NCBI RefSeq assembly: GCF_900099775.1
Contig: NZ_FMTM01000004.1
Span: 420,888 to 484,887, forward strand
DNA length: 64,000 bases
Reading direction: 5' to 3'
Source of the DNA: Rhizobium mongolense subsp. loessense
Lineage (GTDB): Bacteria > Pseudomonadota > Alphaproteobacteria > Rhizobiales > Rhizobiaceae
Below, piece by piece: positions 24,057 to 33,064 of this stretch (position 1 is its first letter; the number at the start of each line of letters is the position of its first letter). The notes beneath the pieces were generated by a model, which saw only the letters and a program-made list of their open reading frames with translations, did no database searches and was not told where the DNA came from. The position numbers were made by a program, and so were the translations under genes.

Positions 24057-25607
24057 TCAACGGCGATGCTGCACAATGCTGGCGCTCGCGTGATCTGCGG
24101 CAAGCTCCTCGACCGGCACAGGTCTACCAAGCAGATATCCTTGGCCGATGTCACAACCCAGATCCTGGAGCCGCCGAAGTTGGCTCTCCTCTTCGATGCC
24201 TTCGGCCGTTATCGTTACCCCAAGTCCCGCACCGAGTGCGATGATGGCCTTAACCACCTTGTCCTGTTTATCATTGGCTTCGAACGATGTGACGAAACTC
24301 CGGTCGATCTTGATCTTGTCGAACTGGTAGTTGGACAGTTGGGAGAGGCTGGAATAGCCTGTTCCAAAGTCGTCGAGAGCAATCCGAACCCCCGCGTTCA
24401 CCAAATCGTCGAGCACAATTCGAGCCGTGACAGCGTCCTGTATGATGGCACTCTCTGTCACTTCCAGTTCGATTCTGTGCGCGGGAAAGCCGATATCGCC
24501 CAATATCTTGAGGATTCTCAGGCCCAAGAGCCGGTCGCTCAATTGGAGTGGAGACACGTTGAATGACAGGACAAGATCATCTGGCCAGGAAAGTGCATCC
24601 GTACAGGCGCGGCGAAGCAGTTGCTCTGCCAGGTCGACGATCAGACCGGCCTCTTCTGCGACAGGAATGAATTCGCTCGGCGGAATGAATTCGCCGGAAG
24701 CCGTCTTCCAGCGTGCCAGCGCTTCAAAGCCGATAACCTTATTCGTCTTCAGATCAACGAGAGGTTGATAGTAGGGAACAATCTCGGCGTTCTTGATGGC
24801 TGCTCTTAGATCCGCTTCCACCCGAATCCGTTTCGCCAGCTCGTCATGCATCGAAGGAATGAAAGTCTTCACCAGATTGCGCCCCTGCCTTTTCGCGGAG
24901 TACATCGCACAGTCCGAATGTCGGATGACTTGATTTAAATCGTCGCCGTTGTCCGGATAGAGTGCGAGGCCGACACTGGCGCCGAGATCGATAGCGATAC
25001 CATTGATCGTGAACGGCTTGCCGATTTCGGCTACTATGCTGTTCCCCACAGCGACGAGATCAGGGTTGCCGGTGCGTCGGGCCAAAATCACGAATTCGTC
25101 TCCACCAAGGCGGAAAACGCGCTCACCGGGAAAGAGGGACGAGAGCCGCTGAGCCACCGCCTTCAGCACGGCATCACCGTGATCATGTCCGAGGAGGTCA
25201 TTGATCTTTTTGAAGCCGTCGAGATCAATGCTGAACACGGCATAGGCTTGTCGTGCCCATCGATCAATCGTCTTCTGCGCGCATACCGAATCCAGAAATC
25301 TGCGGTTAGGCAGTTCGGTCAGGGAATCGTGGTAGGCAATCCAGTCCACATTCTTTTCGGCCTGTAGCCTGCGATTGACCTCCTTCGAAAGATCCCTGAT
25401 CCTCAGCACGGAGTAAATGAGCCCGAGAAACCCGGAAATGTTTAGGGCGACGAAAACATCGTCCAGTGGATAGCGATGGTGCTCCTCAACGAATGCATCC
25501 AGGCTCTCATGCCAATGGAATTGCCAGGACAGCAAGACGAGAAGCAAGAAGATTGAGAGCCAGACAAATATTTCCACCTGGGGTCTGGTTGGGTGCATGC
25601 GGGACAT
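24057..25607 (-). CDS. membrane GGDEF-EAL protein (diguanylate cyclase/c-di-GMP phosphodiesterase)
   Basis: A 516-residue protein. Two N-terminal membrane helices (residues about 10-30 and 48-68) flank a short periplasmic loop, so it has no large sensor domain. The GGDEF domain follows, with an intact RLGGDEF motif near residue 170. The EAL domain follows, with FEALARW, DDFGTGYSSL, KIDRSF and TAEGIEE, all needed for hydrolysis. Both catalytic sites look functional, so net activity may be switched by localisation or nucleotide. It is a single-gene unit; neighbours on both sides are remnants or hypothetical genes. A role in motility/biofilm control is the family expectation. Confidence 0.93.
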   Translation of the reverse strand: MSRMHPTRPQVEIFVWLSIFLLLVLLSWQFHWHESLDAFVEEHHRYPLDDVFVALNISGFLGLIYSVLRIRDLSKEVNRRLQAEKNVDWIAYHDSLTELPNRRFLDSVCAQKTIDRWARQAYAVFSIDLDGFKKINDLLGHDHGDAVLKAVAQRLSSLFPGERVFRLGGDEFVILARRTGNPDLVAVGNSIVAEIGKPFTINGIAIDLGASVGLALYPDNGDDLNQVIRHSDCAMYSAKRQGRNLVKTFIPSMHDELAKRIRVEADLRAAIKNAEIVPYYQPLVDLKTNKVIGFEALARWKTASGEFIPPSEFIPVAEEAGLIVDLAEQLLRRACTDALSWPDDLVLSFNVSPLQLSDRLLGLRILKILGDIGFPAHRIELEVTESAIIQDAVTARIVLDDLVNAGVRIALDDFGTGYSSLSQLSNYQFDKIKIDRSFVTSFEANDKQDKVVKAIIALGAGLGVTITAEGIEEESQLRRLQDLGCDIGQGYLLGRPVPVEELAADHASASIVQHRR

Positions 25608-26231
25608 ATAAACAGGCTCCTGTTGTGAGAAGAGCCATCATGGCCATTTTTGGGAACCGCATCGTCCCCAGACGCTTTTCACACTGAATGCCGCGGCATC
25701 GATGGGCCACCTTGGGTGGGTGATGGAACCGTCCCAATTCATTCGGGCGGAAGTGAGGGATCGGCATTCGCGACAAGCTCCAAGCAACATTGCCAGCCTC
25801 GAGAGTATGTCTGTCATCCTCGAAGGTTAAGGACTGGTTGCCTTTGTGGAGGTGGGATCGTTTTTCTGCGCACAGCGGATATGTCTTCCGCAAATTGGAT
25901 AGTGTTTCGATTCCGCGGTGACTATGTGGCCTTGAAAAGGTGGGCCGCGACATCCTTTCTGGTTCTGGTTCGGCCTCGCTTTCGACGACAATTCGTCTCC
26001 TCGAGGGGCGCTGGCGTAACGCTTGGGCCTTTCAGTACGATCGACTACCATTTGATGGGCGGCGACCGCGGCCTGAAGGATGCGGGTAATCGGTCGAGCA
26101 ATGAATTGGAGCCAGGAATGGGCCTTTGTCGAGAAGTGGGATCAGACCAAGGTCCGAAGTCTGGTCGCGAAGGAACTGCTACAGTGCGCTTACACGCAAG
26201 GCGCTGCCGCCACGTTTAGATCGGGAGGCTC
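25608..26231. other. 624-bp gap without a supported gene
   Basis: Several short open frames occur on both strands, but none has a good ribosome site, family motif or coding-like composition. It contains the upstream region of the GGDEF-EAL gene on one side and the leader of the gene at 26232 on the other. I see no repeat or RNA-like structure. Confidence 0.5.
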
Positions 26232-26540
26232 ATGTCCCACGGTATCATCACCGAAATTCGCGATGCGCGGAAAGAACTGTTGAGCCTTTCGATCAAGGAT
26301 CGCGAGCGTCTTGTTCGCCGGATTGTGGATGAATTGCACGCGGTTCGAAGCAACGACTTTTCCGACAGCCCGTTTGCCAACAGCACGGGCCTCGACCACC
26401 TTGTTGCACGCACTTACGACACGATCCCCGAGATAGCGCGGATGGATGACAGGAACTTTGGAATGGTCCTCGACCAGTTCGCTGAGTTGCTCGAGACGAT
26501 TACGAACATCGTTCGCCTGCCGCCGACGGTACTGCACTAA
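26232..26540 (+). CDS. hypothetical protein, 102 aa
   Basis: I do not recognise this family. The ATG follows a strong GGGAGG ribosome site. The product is helical and charged with no signal or membrane segment. The first half has KELLSLSIKDRERLVRRIVDEL, and the second part is weakly amphipathic (FGMVLDQFAELLETI). It stands alone in a gene-poor stretch. The strong Shine-Dalgarno and the coherent amphipathic pattern argue that it is real. Confidence 0.55.
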   Translation: MSHGIITEIRDARKELLSLSIKDRERLVRRIVDELHAVRSNDFSDSPFANSTGLDHLVARTYDTIPEIARMDDRNFGMVLDQFAELLETITNIVRLPPTVLH

Positions 26541-26780
26541 GGCCGAGGCTGTGAAGCGCGAGCTTCGATCAGAGCACTGGAGATGCTCCGGCGCCAGCTT
26601 TATCCTGATGTTGCCGCTGAGGGCAGTTCGCCTCTTTCGCCATTGATGCCGAAGCCGAGCTGGCGGACGTGGAGGCAATCCGGCGACGCGGTCCCGTTTT
26701 AAGACTCTGGCCGACCTCGCGTATAAGTTCTCGATGGCCCCTGCGAGCAGCACAAGCTGAGGCGTCCAAGCGCCTGAGCC

Positions 26781-26924
26781 TCACGGAGAGCGCGCCACTT
26801 GATGATGCAGAACCTGTTGCACAAAGACACGGCTCGGGGTCTTGTCTGCCGGATCACCGAGCACCATCAGTGCAAGAACGATAGCTGCGATGGCCGCTGC
26901 GATCACCGCGAGTGGAAATCCCAT
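26781..26924 (-). CDS. small single-span membrane protein, 47 aa
   Basis: From ATG 26924 (AAGGCTAGTGAT upstream) the product begins MGFPLAVIAAAIAAIVLALM, a single membrane helix, then a short polar tail ending in QVLHHQVARSP. No family is recognised. It precedes the DUF1236 genes on the same strand. Short lengths make chance open frames possible. Confidence 0.4.
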   Translation of the reverse strand: MGFPLAVIAAAIAAIVLALMVLGDPADKTPSRVFVQQVLHHQVARSP

Positions 26925-27005
26925 ATCACTAGCCTTTGCTTCGTTGCATAAGATGGTCTTCTCTTGCCCCCGGCGGGTCTTGCCGCCGGGGGCAGTTGCG
27001 GCCAT

Positions 27006-27797
27006 TCAGACAATGATGTAGACGATCTTGAACGTCGAAGGTTCGACGATGATGATCCTGCCATCTGCCAGGATGAAGAAGCGATAGCCTTCATATTGCG
27101 GGACGATCTTGACGATCCGCGGCGGCAGCGGTTCGAGTCGGATCGTCTTTGGAATGGCTGTGCCAACCTCAACCGTGAAGTCGACTTCGCGAACCGGCTC
27201 GACATTGACTTCCTTCACGACCTGCTGAATTTCAGTCTTCTGTTCGATAGAGATGTTGACATCGGTCTCAGTCTTAGTGGAAGTGGATTGATCGGACGTT
27301 CCCGTCGATGTGCTTCCACCCGTCGTGCCAGTGTCGCCCGATCCTGTGGCGTCAGACGGCTTATCGGATGTGGCTTTCCCATCAGGCGAAGTTGTTTCTC
27401 CGGAGCTCTTCGTGGAGCTCTTTCCGCTCTCGCTGCCGGATGCAGGCGCCTGCTGCGAAGTGGATCCGTCGGCAGGTTTGGTTGTGTCTTGCTGTTGAGT
27501 GGTAGGCTGATCAGTACCTTGCGAAGATGAGCCGGATGTTCCGGCTTCTCCACTGTCGGGTTTGACGGTTGTAGCGTCGCCCGTTCCTGCTGACGGGGCT
27601 TCTTGACCCGAGCCGTTGCTTGGCGTTTCTGCGCCTGACGGCTGCTGCGAAGTGCCGGATTGCGGCTGCTCGCCTTGCGTCGTGCCCTTCTTGGGCAATA
27701 TCGGAGTTGCATCCTGCGCGGCTGCGGAAAGTAGACCAACTGGCGACGCGCCGAGCGCGAGCGAGGCGATCAGGACAGGTAGGATCTTGCAATTCAT
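27006..27797 (-). CDS. DUF1236 domain protein with long Ser/Thr/Gly-rich linker
   Basis: A 263-residue exported protein from ATG 27797 (GGGAG upstream). A signal peptide spans residues 1-28 (cleavage near SAAAQ). Residues about 35-175 form a low-complexity region of Gly, Ser, Thr, Gln and Pro. The C-terminal DUF1236 repeat reads EVGTAIPKTIRLEPLPPRIV, then PQYEGYRFFILADGRIIIVEP. DUF1236 occurs in rhizobial envelope or stress proteins of unknown function. The low-complexity linker is unusually long and may span the periplasm or peptidoglycan. A related smaller gene follows upstream at 27921. Confidence 0.85.
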   Translation of the reverse strand: MNCKILPVLIASLALGASPVGLLSAAAQDATPILPKKGTTQGEQPQSGTSQQPSGAETPSNGSGQEAPSAGTGDATTVKPDSGEAGTSGSSSQGTDQPTTQQQDTTKPADGSTSQQAPASGSESGKSSTKSSGETTSPDGKATSDKPSDATGSGDTGTTGGSTSTGTSDQSTSTKTETDVNISIEQKTEIQQVVKEVNVEPVREVDFTVEVGTAIPKTIRLEPLPPRIVKIVPQYEGYRFFILADGRIIIVEPSTFKIVYIIV

Positions 27798-27920
27798 AGC
27801 TTTAACTCCCTGGCCGAGGACGTGCTGCGCCAGAGGGCGTCGCAGCACGACGTCCTTGCGGTGTCGATTTGATTTGAGTTTGCAGGTTGGGACCCGGCAT
27901 GCCGGATCCCAACTTTGTCG

Positions 27921-28316
27921 TCAGTTGACGATCTGGATGACCTTGCGTGAGGAAGGCTCGACGATCACACGCTGTTCGTTGACCACAGCGTAGGCGTATG
28001 TCGGGTCATCGGGTACCGGCGTGACTACGACGGCCTCAGGCAGAGGCTGCCCGACGACCACCTTCTCCTTTATGACGACGGTGCCTGACGGAGGAGGTGC
28101 TTCGCGTACATAGGTCACGACCCTAGGCGGCGGCGGATCGAGTAGAGTTCCGACGACCGCACCTGCTGCGCCCCCGATTGCGGCACCGGCCGGACCGCCG
28201 ACGATTGCGCCTGTGGCTGCACCGCCAACCGCGCCGTTAACCGTCGAGGATCCTGCAAAGGCAGCACCCGACATCAGGGCGATCGCAGTGGTAGAGACGA
28301 GAATCTTGCTGAACAT
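27921..28316 (-). CDS. glycine-zipper/DUF1236-like exported protein
   Basis: The ATG at 28316 is chosen because GGAGAAGAAA precedes it (ATG 28328 is possible); the product has 131 residues. A signal peptide ends near AAFA (residue 21). A glycine zipper follows (AVGGAATGAIVGGPAGAAIG, residues about 30-55), typical of outer-membrane-associating proteins. The C-terminus is DUF1236-like, with VVNEQRVIVEPSSRKVIQIV. It lies 120 bp upstream of the larger DUF1236 gene and has the same closing strand pattern (RxIVEPxxxKxxxIV), so the two are paralogous partners. Confidence 0.8.
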   Translation of the reverse strand: MFSKILVSTTAIALMSGAAFAGSSTVNGAVGGAATGAIVGGPAGAAIGGAAGAVVGTLLDPPPPRVVTYVREAPPPSGTVVIKEKVVVGQPLPEAVVVTPVPDDPTYAYAVVNEQRVIVEPSSRKVIQIVN

Positions 28317-28854
28317 TTTCTTCTCCATTTCCGGGGCTGTCTTGGCAGCCTCACAGGGGAGCAAACGACATCACAACCCAGCAGTTCCCTCCGTCAGACC
28401 ATTGGCCCGAAGCACTCAAGACTTTGGTCTGATTGAGTTCATTTGTGGTAGCTGGGTAGTCTGCCGCTGCGCTGTTGGGGGGCACCATCATTGGTCGCGC
28501 TGGACGTAAATTTGTTGCCCCGTGTTGCCACGCCCAGCCTTATGGCGGGCTAACAGTGAGGGTTCGCTTTGGTTCGAGAGGTGAAGCCAGGTCGTGGCAA
28601 GCTCAGCGTTAATGGTTCAGACTCGACAATAAGCCCGCCGAAGCGGGGCAAAACATTTTCACGAAACATGTTTGCGACAAGGGCTCGGTCAAAGGCGAGC
28701 CCAGGCCATCAGCTGCGTGCCAAGGGATCATGCCCGAGCGCTGCAGATCACGCAGATCAAGCGACTGGCGGGACGATGAAGCAATCGCCATAAACCTCCA
28801 GGGAAAAGACCAATGAAAAAGCCCTTTCTCGTGACCGCCTGCTCCAGACAACGT
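28317..28854. other. 538-bp gap, no supported gene
   Basis: Only short frames without ribosome sites are present. A start-like stretch at 28814 (MKKPFLVTACS) runs antisense into the PPC-domain gene and has no family support. Promoters for the flanking minus-strand gene must lie here, but I cannot place them. Confidence 0.4.
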
Positions 28855-29298
28855 CTACAGATCGATCAGCGCGATACCGAGGTCTTCGCGCTTTCTGCGG
28901 CGGAAGCCGACGGCGCTTTCGCGGATGATGATCTCAAGGGTAGGATGAACGGTGCCCTTGATAAAATGGCCGCCCCGGGTGGCTCCGTCTGACAGGCCGA
29001 GGACCACATGCATGTGGAGGCTGGCCTTGCCGTCGTCACCGATAGCAATGTCTCCAAGGGCGCTTAGGACCTCGGTCTGTTCCTCAACCGGAATCTCCTT
29101 GTAGTTTTTCGTCGCGAACTCGAAGAAGCCGAGCGTGGCGCTACGGAAGGCCCCGATGGCGGTTAGCGACGCGCCGCCGACCTTTTGCTCCTCGGCGAAG
29201 CGCGTGATTGCTTCGAACGCCTCTTCGCCGTCGTCCAGGACCAGCACGAAGTTGCGCTCGCGCCACGGATCACTTTCGGCAAGTTCCTTGCTCTTCAT
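28855..29298 (-). CDS. PPC/DUF296-domain DNA-binding protein
   Basis: A 147-residue protein from ATG 29298 (GGGAGAACCCAA upstream). It is a single PPC (plants and prokaryotes conserved) domain: FVLVLDDGEEAFEAITRFAE, then SLTAIGAFRSATLGFFEF, and a closing metal-binding part LHMHVVLGLSDG and GGHFIKGTVHPTLEIII. The clustered His residues match the trimeric metal-site pattern of bacterial PPC proteins. Function is unknown in bacteria; plant homologues are AT-hook DNA-binding proteins. It stands alone between gaps in the stress-gene region. Confidence 0.88.
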   Translation of the reverse strand: MKSKELAESDPWRERNFVLVLDDGEEAFEAITRFAEEQKVGGASLTAIGAFRSATLGFFEFATKNYKEIPVEEQTEVLSALGDIAIGDDGKASLHMHVVLGLSDGATRGGHFIKGTVHPTLEIIIRESAVGFRRRKREDLGIALIDL

Positions 29299-29609
29299 TT
29301 GGGTTCTCCCTGGAAGAATGAGGGTGTCGTCAATGTCGGCCGTCACGAATACGCTCCGCATTCCTCAACGAGCTGCATAGTGACCAATGCCTTAAGGGTG
29401 TCGAGGTCTCGGCAGTGGCTGAAGCATTCCACCGCTGCCCATGGGGCCGCGATACCTTAGCCCTCGACACCTAATGCCGATATTCTGGCGTTCCATATGA
29501 ACGCCAGTGACCGGCTCATAAAATCAAGGAGGGACGGCATCCAATCGTCCGGCCCCTTTCGTCTTCGACGGCACCGACCTGCGCCGACCAGCGTCGATCT
29601 CGTCCGCGC
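29299..29609. other. 311-bp gap, no supported gene
   Basis: Nothing convincing is encoded. Open frames on either strand lack start signals and family motifs; the stretch likely holds the promoter of the PPC gene. Confidence 0.4.
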
Positions 29610-30368
29610 CTACCGGCTGCGTGGGAAGCTTTGCTCCTGACGAAGGCCGTCCATCTCCTGGCTCTGGCGACGTTCGCGGTCGTCAGGATCCTGTCCCTCG
29701 GCGACCGTCCGCTGATGACCGGTCGGAAGGATGTCGTCGCGCAGATGTTCGTCCATGGGAACTTCCTGATCGAGCTCATAGGCACGCACGCGCGAAGGCG
29801 TAGATCCGCCGCTTCTCATGTAGTGACCTGCGCCCGTAGCAGACTCCGCCGCGTCGGCTTCGAACACATCGTCGCGAGAGGCGGAGACCTGCTGGTCGCG
29901 GTCCGCTTCTCCGAGACGGTTTTGATCATATCTCGCCTCGCGATATGTCTCGTTCTGCTTCAGGACGTTCCAGCCTTCGCTGCGCCAAAGGTCGGCGCGC
30001 TCGTCCATGTCGATTGCTCCTTCATCGTCGAGTATGTCGTGGGCCGTGTCGTAGGTGGCCTCGTCCACCGAAGCGGACACCAGGAAGCCACCGCGTCGAA
30101 GTCCTTCGGCATAGACGGCACGATCGTCGTCTGGAAGGAGCCAGTCTTCGAGTTGAGGCCAGAAACCTCCGCGATCGTCGCTGTCGACATTAGCCTTTTC
30201 GGCATCGGCTTCGTATCCCGGCATCAACCGGACGTCGGGGATGCCCGCCTCTTTGAGGCGCTCGACGGCATCCTCCGCTTCGCTTCGAGAGTCAAAGAAC
30301 GCAGTCAGGATGCTTTTTGCCGGTTCGCCCGAGACCGCGGATGCGCTGTCGTTGTAAAGATTGCTCAT
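29610..30368 (-). CDS. general-stress-protein-17M/YflT-like protein
   Basis: A 252-residue soluble protein from ATG 30368. The N-terminal half (residues about 18-120) has the YflT/GSP17M pattern: a strand then helix FFDSRSEAEDAVERLKEAGI, and later YAEGLRRGGFLVSASVDE. The C-terminal 130 residues are hydrophilic and disordered-looking, rich in Glu, Asp, Arg and Gln, with an LWRSEGW segment. Similar two-part proteins are common in rhizobia as stress-induced proteins, often near general-stress regulators. Biochemical function is unknown. Confidence 0.75.
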   Translation of the reverse strand: MSNLYNDSASAVSGEPAKSILTAFFDSRSEAEDAVERLKEAGIPDVRLMPGYEADAEKANVDSDDRGGFWPQLEDWLLPDDDRAVYAEGLRRGGFLVSASVDEATYDTAHDILDDEGAIDMDERADLWRSEGWNVLKQNETYREARYDQNRLGEADRDQQVSASRDDVFEADAAESATGAGHYMRSGGSTPSRVRAYELDQEVPMDEHLRDDILPTGHQRTVAEGQDPDDRERRQSQEMDGLRQEQSFPRSR

Positions 30369-30447
30369 GTGATCCTCCGATTGCTGCTCTTCCCTGCGAA
30401 CGGTCCGAGCCCGACAATGTTCCGGACGATGCAGTCCAAGCCGTGCG

Positions 30448-30993
30448 CTACATGCCTGCCTCCGTCACTTTCCGAAGCCTGAAGAAATACCGGCACGGGT
30501 CGTCGCGCACGCACATCATCCCGACCAGTTCGTCATGACTTACAAGCCGAAAGTGGTCCACGATGGGCTGCTTGTCGTAGATCATTGCCGCGCTTTCGAC
30601 TTGTTCGAATGTTCGGAGCGTTATCGAAGCTGTCGTACCTTTTGCGCGCAAAGCCTGCTGAAGATGCAAAAACAGCTTCCGAGCAACAGCCGTTCGTCCC
30701 AGTGGTGCCGCCTTGATCGCGAGCCTGATGGGGATATAGGAGGGATCAATCGCCACAAGACGTGCGGGGTGGCGTTCGAAGAGCAAAGCGTCCGCCCGCA
30801 TGTCGTTATGGAAGCGCTTTCCGAACCAGTGCAAGTTCTCGAGGACGCCGTCCAGCGGATGACCCGACGGAAGGCCGACGCCTTTCCAAAGTCCGATCAT
30901 GTCCTTTGGTTGGACAGGCTCCAGTGACCGAAACCACGAAGCTATCTCCTGCTGCTGGTCGCATGGCAGGGAATTTCGTTCTCCGATGTTCAT
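30448..30993 (-). CDS. GXWXG and DUF4334 domain protein
   Basis: About 181 residues from ATG 30993; a longer start is possible. The N-terminal GXWXG motif appears as IGLWKGVGLPSGHPLDGVLE, then WFGKRF (residues about 33-60), and the C-terminal DUF4334 part as AAMIYDKQPIVDHFRLV and YFFRLRK. This pair forms a small beta-barrel family of unknown function, sometimes suggested to bind small hydrophobic ligands. The ribosome site is weak. It is a lone gene in the stress-rich stretch. Confidence 0.75.
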   Translation of the reverse strand: MNIGERNSLPCDQQQEIASWFRSLEPVQPKDMIGLWKGVGLPSGHPLDGVLENLHWFGKRFHNDMRADALLFERHPARLVAIDPSYIPIRLAIKAAPLGRTAVARKLFLHLQQALRAKGTTASITLRTFEQVESAAMIYDKQPIVDHFRLVSHDELVGMMCVRDDPCRYFFRLRKVTEAGM

Positions 30994-31461
30994 CTCGATC
31001 AAATGAGAAGAAAGTCCGGAAGTTCCGCATTCATGGATTTTCGCACACTTCATGGTGGCGCGCCCACGCAACGGCCCGGAAGGAAAGGGCGGTCGCGCGC
31101 CTGATCGCGCAGCATCTCTTCGACTTGTCTGACATTCCCGGGTTGGCCGACCGCGACACGGACTTCAATCTGCCCCAGCCACCGGGACCATTGGAGGTCG
31201 GTTAAACCTGCTGCCCCCGGGAGAGAATGCTACGAATAGGCGACATTCGAATGCCTCGCGACGTTTCGCCAAGGAAAGCGTATCTTTGGATCACAACGGG
31301 CGCGTCCTTCGGCGTCAATCGAAGGAACGGGCGCCGTGCAGTGGTTCTGATGCAATAGAAAATGCCAATAATTCGCCGCCATCATCACCCTGATGCTGCT
31401 GACCTTCTGGCCGAGGACGTAAATTCGATGCCCGTCTCGCCAAAACGCGCGGTTGCCTTTT
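30994..31461. other. 468-bp gap, no supported gene
   Basis: Open frames of 60-90 codons exist on both strands but have neither ribosome sites nor recognisable motifs. On the plus strand the phrase ARLIAQHLFDLSDIPG near 31100 looks protein-like yet lacks any start, so it may be a remnant. Confidence 0.35.
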
Positions 31462-31842
31462 TCAGTGCTTCGTCCTGTGTATGCCGTCAGTTGCCGACCC
31501 ACTCTCATCGACGCACTTCCAAGATCCGTCTTTATTCTTTCTCCATTTACTCCCTTCCTCCAAAGCGGCCATGAGTTTCACCACCAGTTCTGGATCGTCG
31601 CCTTCTGGCACCATTCCAACTCTCATTTCAAATTTCGGTTTCTCCTTAATATCGACCCAGAACTTGTGCCCCTCGAACTCAAGGACAGTTTGGCCTGCTG
31701 GCAGTTTTGTTATCAGAGACACGAGTGTTTCCTCCCTTTCATTTAAGGCATCGCTAATACTGCCATAAAATCGCCAGTTGGAGGAGTCTGACCGTCTTTT
31801 GTACAACGAGACTCGAACCGTCGGAATGGAGAATTGGGCCAC
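31462..31842 (-). CDS. hypothetical protein, 126 aa
   Basis: I do not recognise this family. The GTG at 31842 is chosen over an upstream TTG because GAGGCAAGAAGC precedes it. The product starts with strands (VSLYKRRSDSSNWRFYGSI), has a central KLPAGQTVLEFEGHKFWVDI segment, and ends with a polar helix and a Lys/Ser-rich tail. There is no signal or membrane segment. The DNA is visibly less GC-rich than the flanking operons, which, with the isolated position, hints at acquired DNA. Confidence 0.5.
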   Translation of the reverse strand: MAQFSIPTVRVSLYKRRSDSSNWRFYGSISDALNEREETLVSLITKLPAGQTVLEFEGHKFWVDIKEKPKFEMRVGMVPEGDDPELVVKLMAALEEGSKWRKNKDGSWKCVDESGSATDGIHRTKH

Positions 31843-32034
31843 GCTTCTTGCCTCGACTGATCCGAGAAAATATTCCGATCTCAATCAGTTATCTGGGAAG
31901 AACAGGTCAGTAGCCGTGGCACTTGCGCGAGACGCTATCCACCGCAACCACCTGTATCGGGGCATTTCTTTGATCCGGGATGGACGTGTTACCAGCCAGC
32001 ATAACAGCCCGATGGCATGTGCAATCAATGTTGA

Positions 32035-32217
32035 TCATGTCAACAAGGCATGCAGTGCGACGGCGGCAACAAAAGCGATAACGACGAGCCAGGCAATCTG
32101 CATGGCTTGGCGATTGGCTTTTTCGAACACGCGGAATCGTGCCCCTCGCTTCGGGCGAGGGCGATGTAGCCGAACGGGAGCGGTGCTGGAGCGGATGCTC
32201 TTCTTCTTTCCTGACGT
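32035..32217 (-). CDS. possible small basic single-span membrane protein with ACG start
   Basis: Downstream of a strong ribosome site (AAGGGAGG) and after a 5-base spacer stands ACG (32215-32217) instead of ATG. The frame then encodes 60 residues: SGKKKSIRSSTAPVRLHRP, a basic RPKRGARFRVFEKANRQA region, and a membrane helix IAWLVVIAFVAAVALHALL before TGA. A short basic cytoplasmic head plus one helix is a common small-membrane-protein design. Either a rare ACG start is used or an ATG was lost by mutation. Internal ATG at MQIAW would give only the helix. Confidence 0.4.
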   Translation of the reverse strand, partial: TSGKKKSIRSSTAPVRLHRPRPKRGARFRVFEKANRQAMQIAWLVVIAFVAAVALHALLT

Positions 32218-32547
32218 CTCGGCCTCCCTTGAAACAAATTGCGACCAACCTGCTTCTAATGCCGCAGAGGACGCGCAGGTCCCCGAAGAGGACGATCTCG
32301 GCCGCCTATCGTGCAGGATCGTGCGGCTCGATGAAGCCGAACGTTTGTTTGAACCGTGAGCTGCCGCAAACTCCTCCGCTCAATGGGCGAGCAGCATGGA
32401 ATACGCCTGCTGGCTCATTGACAGGCCGATGGCTCACGGATCCGGCGATGAGGGATTCAGTCAGTATCTGCGGGGTGGAAACCGGAATTACGCCGTGCGC
32501 CGGAGTGATGTGCCCATCTGGCGCTTAATGCCAGACGGGCATCTCGA
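32218..32547. other. 330-bp gap, no supported gene
   Basis: The minus-strand frame of the small membrane protein stays open upstream to about 32384 but without start codons; otherwise there is nothing recognisable on either strand. Confidence 0.35.
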
Positions 32548-32754
32548 CTAACGCGTCGCAAGCAACTCCCGAAGTTGATGGGGTTTATCGACGCCGAACT
32601 CAAACCACATTACCAACTCCCTTGCAGCCTCTTGGGCCTCCAAGTTCAAAATGTCGTAGTGGCGACTGTCGCACCATTCCTTGAGCAAACCGTCCAGCAT
32701 ATCTAGATCGTTTGAAGACAGCACGCGTTTCTTCAAGGCCACTTTGTGTGACAT
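32548..32754 (-). CDS. hypothetical protein, 68 aa
   Basis: The family is not recognised. The ATG at 32754 has an excellent ribosome site (GGGAGGAAATAGA). The product is helical and soluble (VLSSNDLDMLDGLLKEWCDS, then EAQEAARELVMWFEFGVDKP), consistent with a small helical domain. It is the last minus-strand gene before the divergent CpxP-like operon. Confidence 0.6.
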   Translation of the reverse strand: MSHKVALKKRVLSSNDLDMLDGLLKEWCDSRHYDILNLEAQEAARELVMWFEFGVDKPHQLRELLATR

Positions 32755-32968
32755 TCTATTTCCTCCCAAAAATAGTACTTTTACCTGCTGTTGACCCCAG
32801 CGCGTATGACTTTAGTCTAATGTTTCTTTCTCGAAAATACACTTCGGCATACTTTAACGTTTTGACGCTGTAACTGTCTGTTTGGGCGCAGGAATTTTTT
32901 ACCGAGTGGCATGACGGCCAACGTAATCCATCGTTGCGGCAAAGCCTGTCCGCGACGGCGCACTCCGC

Positions 32969-32983
32969 TTTACATTCCTTTAC
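32969..32983 (-). promoter_or_regulatory. CpxR-box-like direct repeat upstream of the CpxP-like gene
   Basis: Read on the minus strand, 32969-32983 is GTAAA-GGAAT-GTAAA, identical to the enterobacterial CpxR consensus GTAAA-N5-GTAAA. On the plus strand it appears as CTTTACATT repeated at 32968-32976 and 32978-32986, a 10-bp period suiting an OmpR-family dimer. It lies 80-95 bp before the ATG at 33065, a likely activator position for the CpxP-like/regulator/kinase operon. Confidence 0.6.
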
Positions 32984-33064
32984 ATTTGCCCAGAACACTC
33001 GAAACGTTGCCCTGTTAGCGTTCCTTCATTGCAGCAGGTGCTGCGGAGTGAAAGGAGACTAACG

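Noticed and set aside
25507..25953. 148-codon minus-strand frame overlapping the GGDEF-EAL start
   Set aside because: It overlaps the real gene in another frame, has no start signal and no motif.
28814..28990. Small signal-peptide-like frame MKKPFLVTACS
   Set aside because: It runs antisense into the PPC-domain gene, lacks a real hydrophobic core and has no family support.
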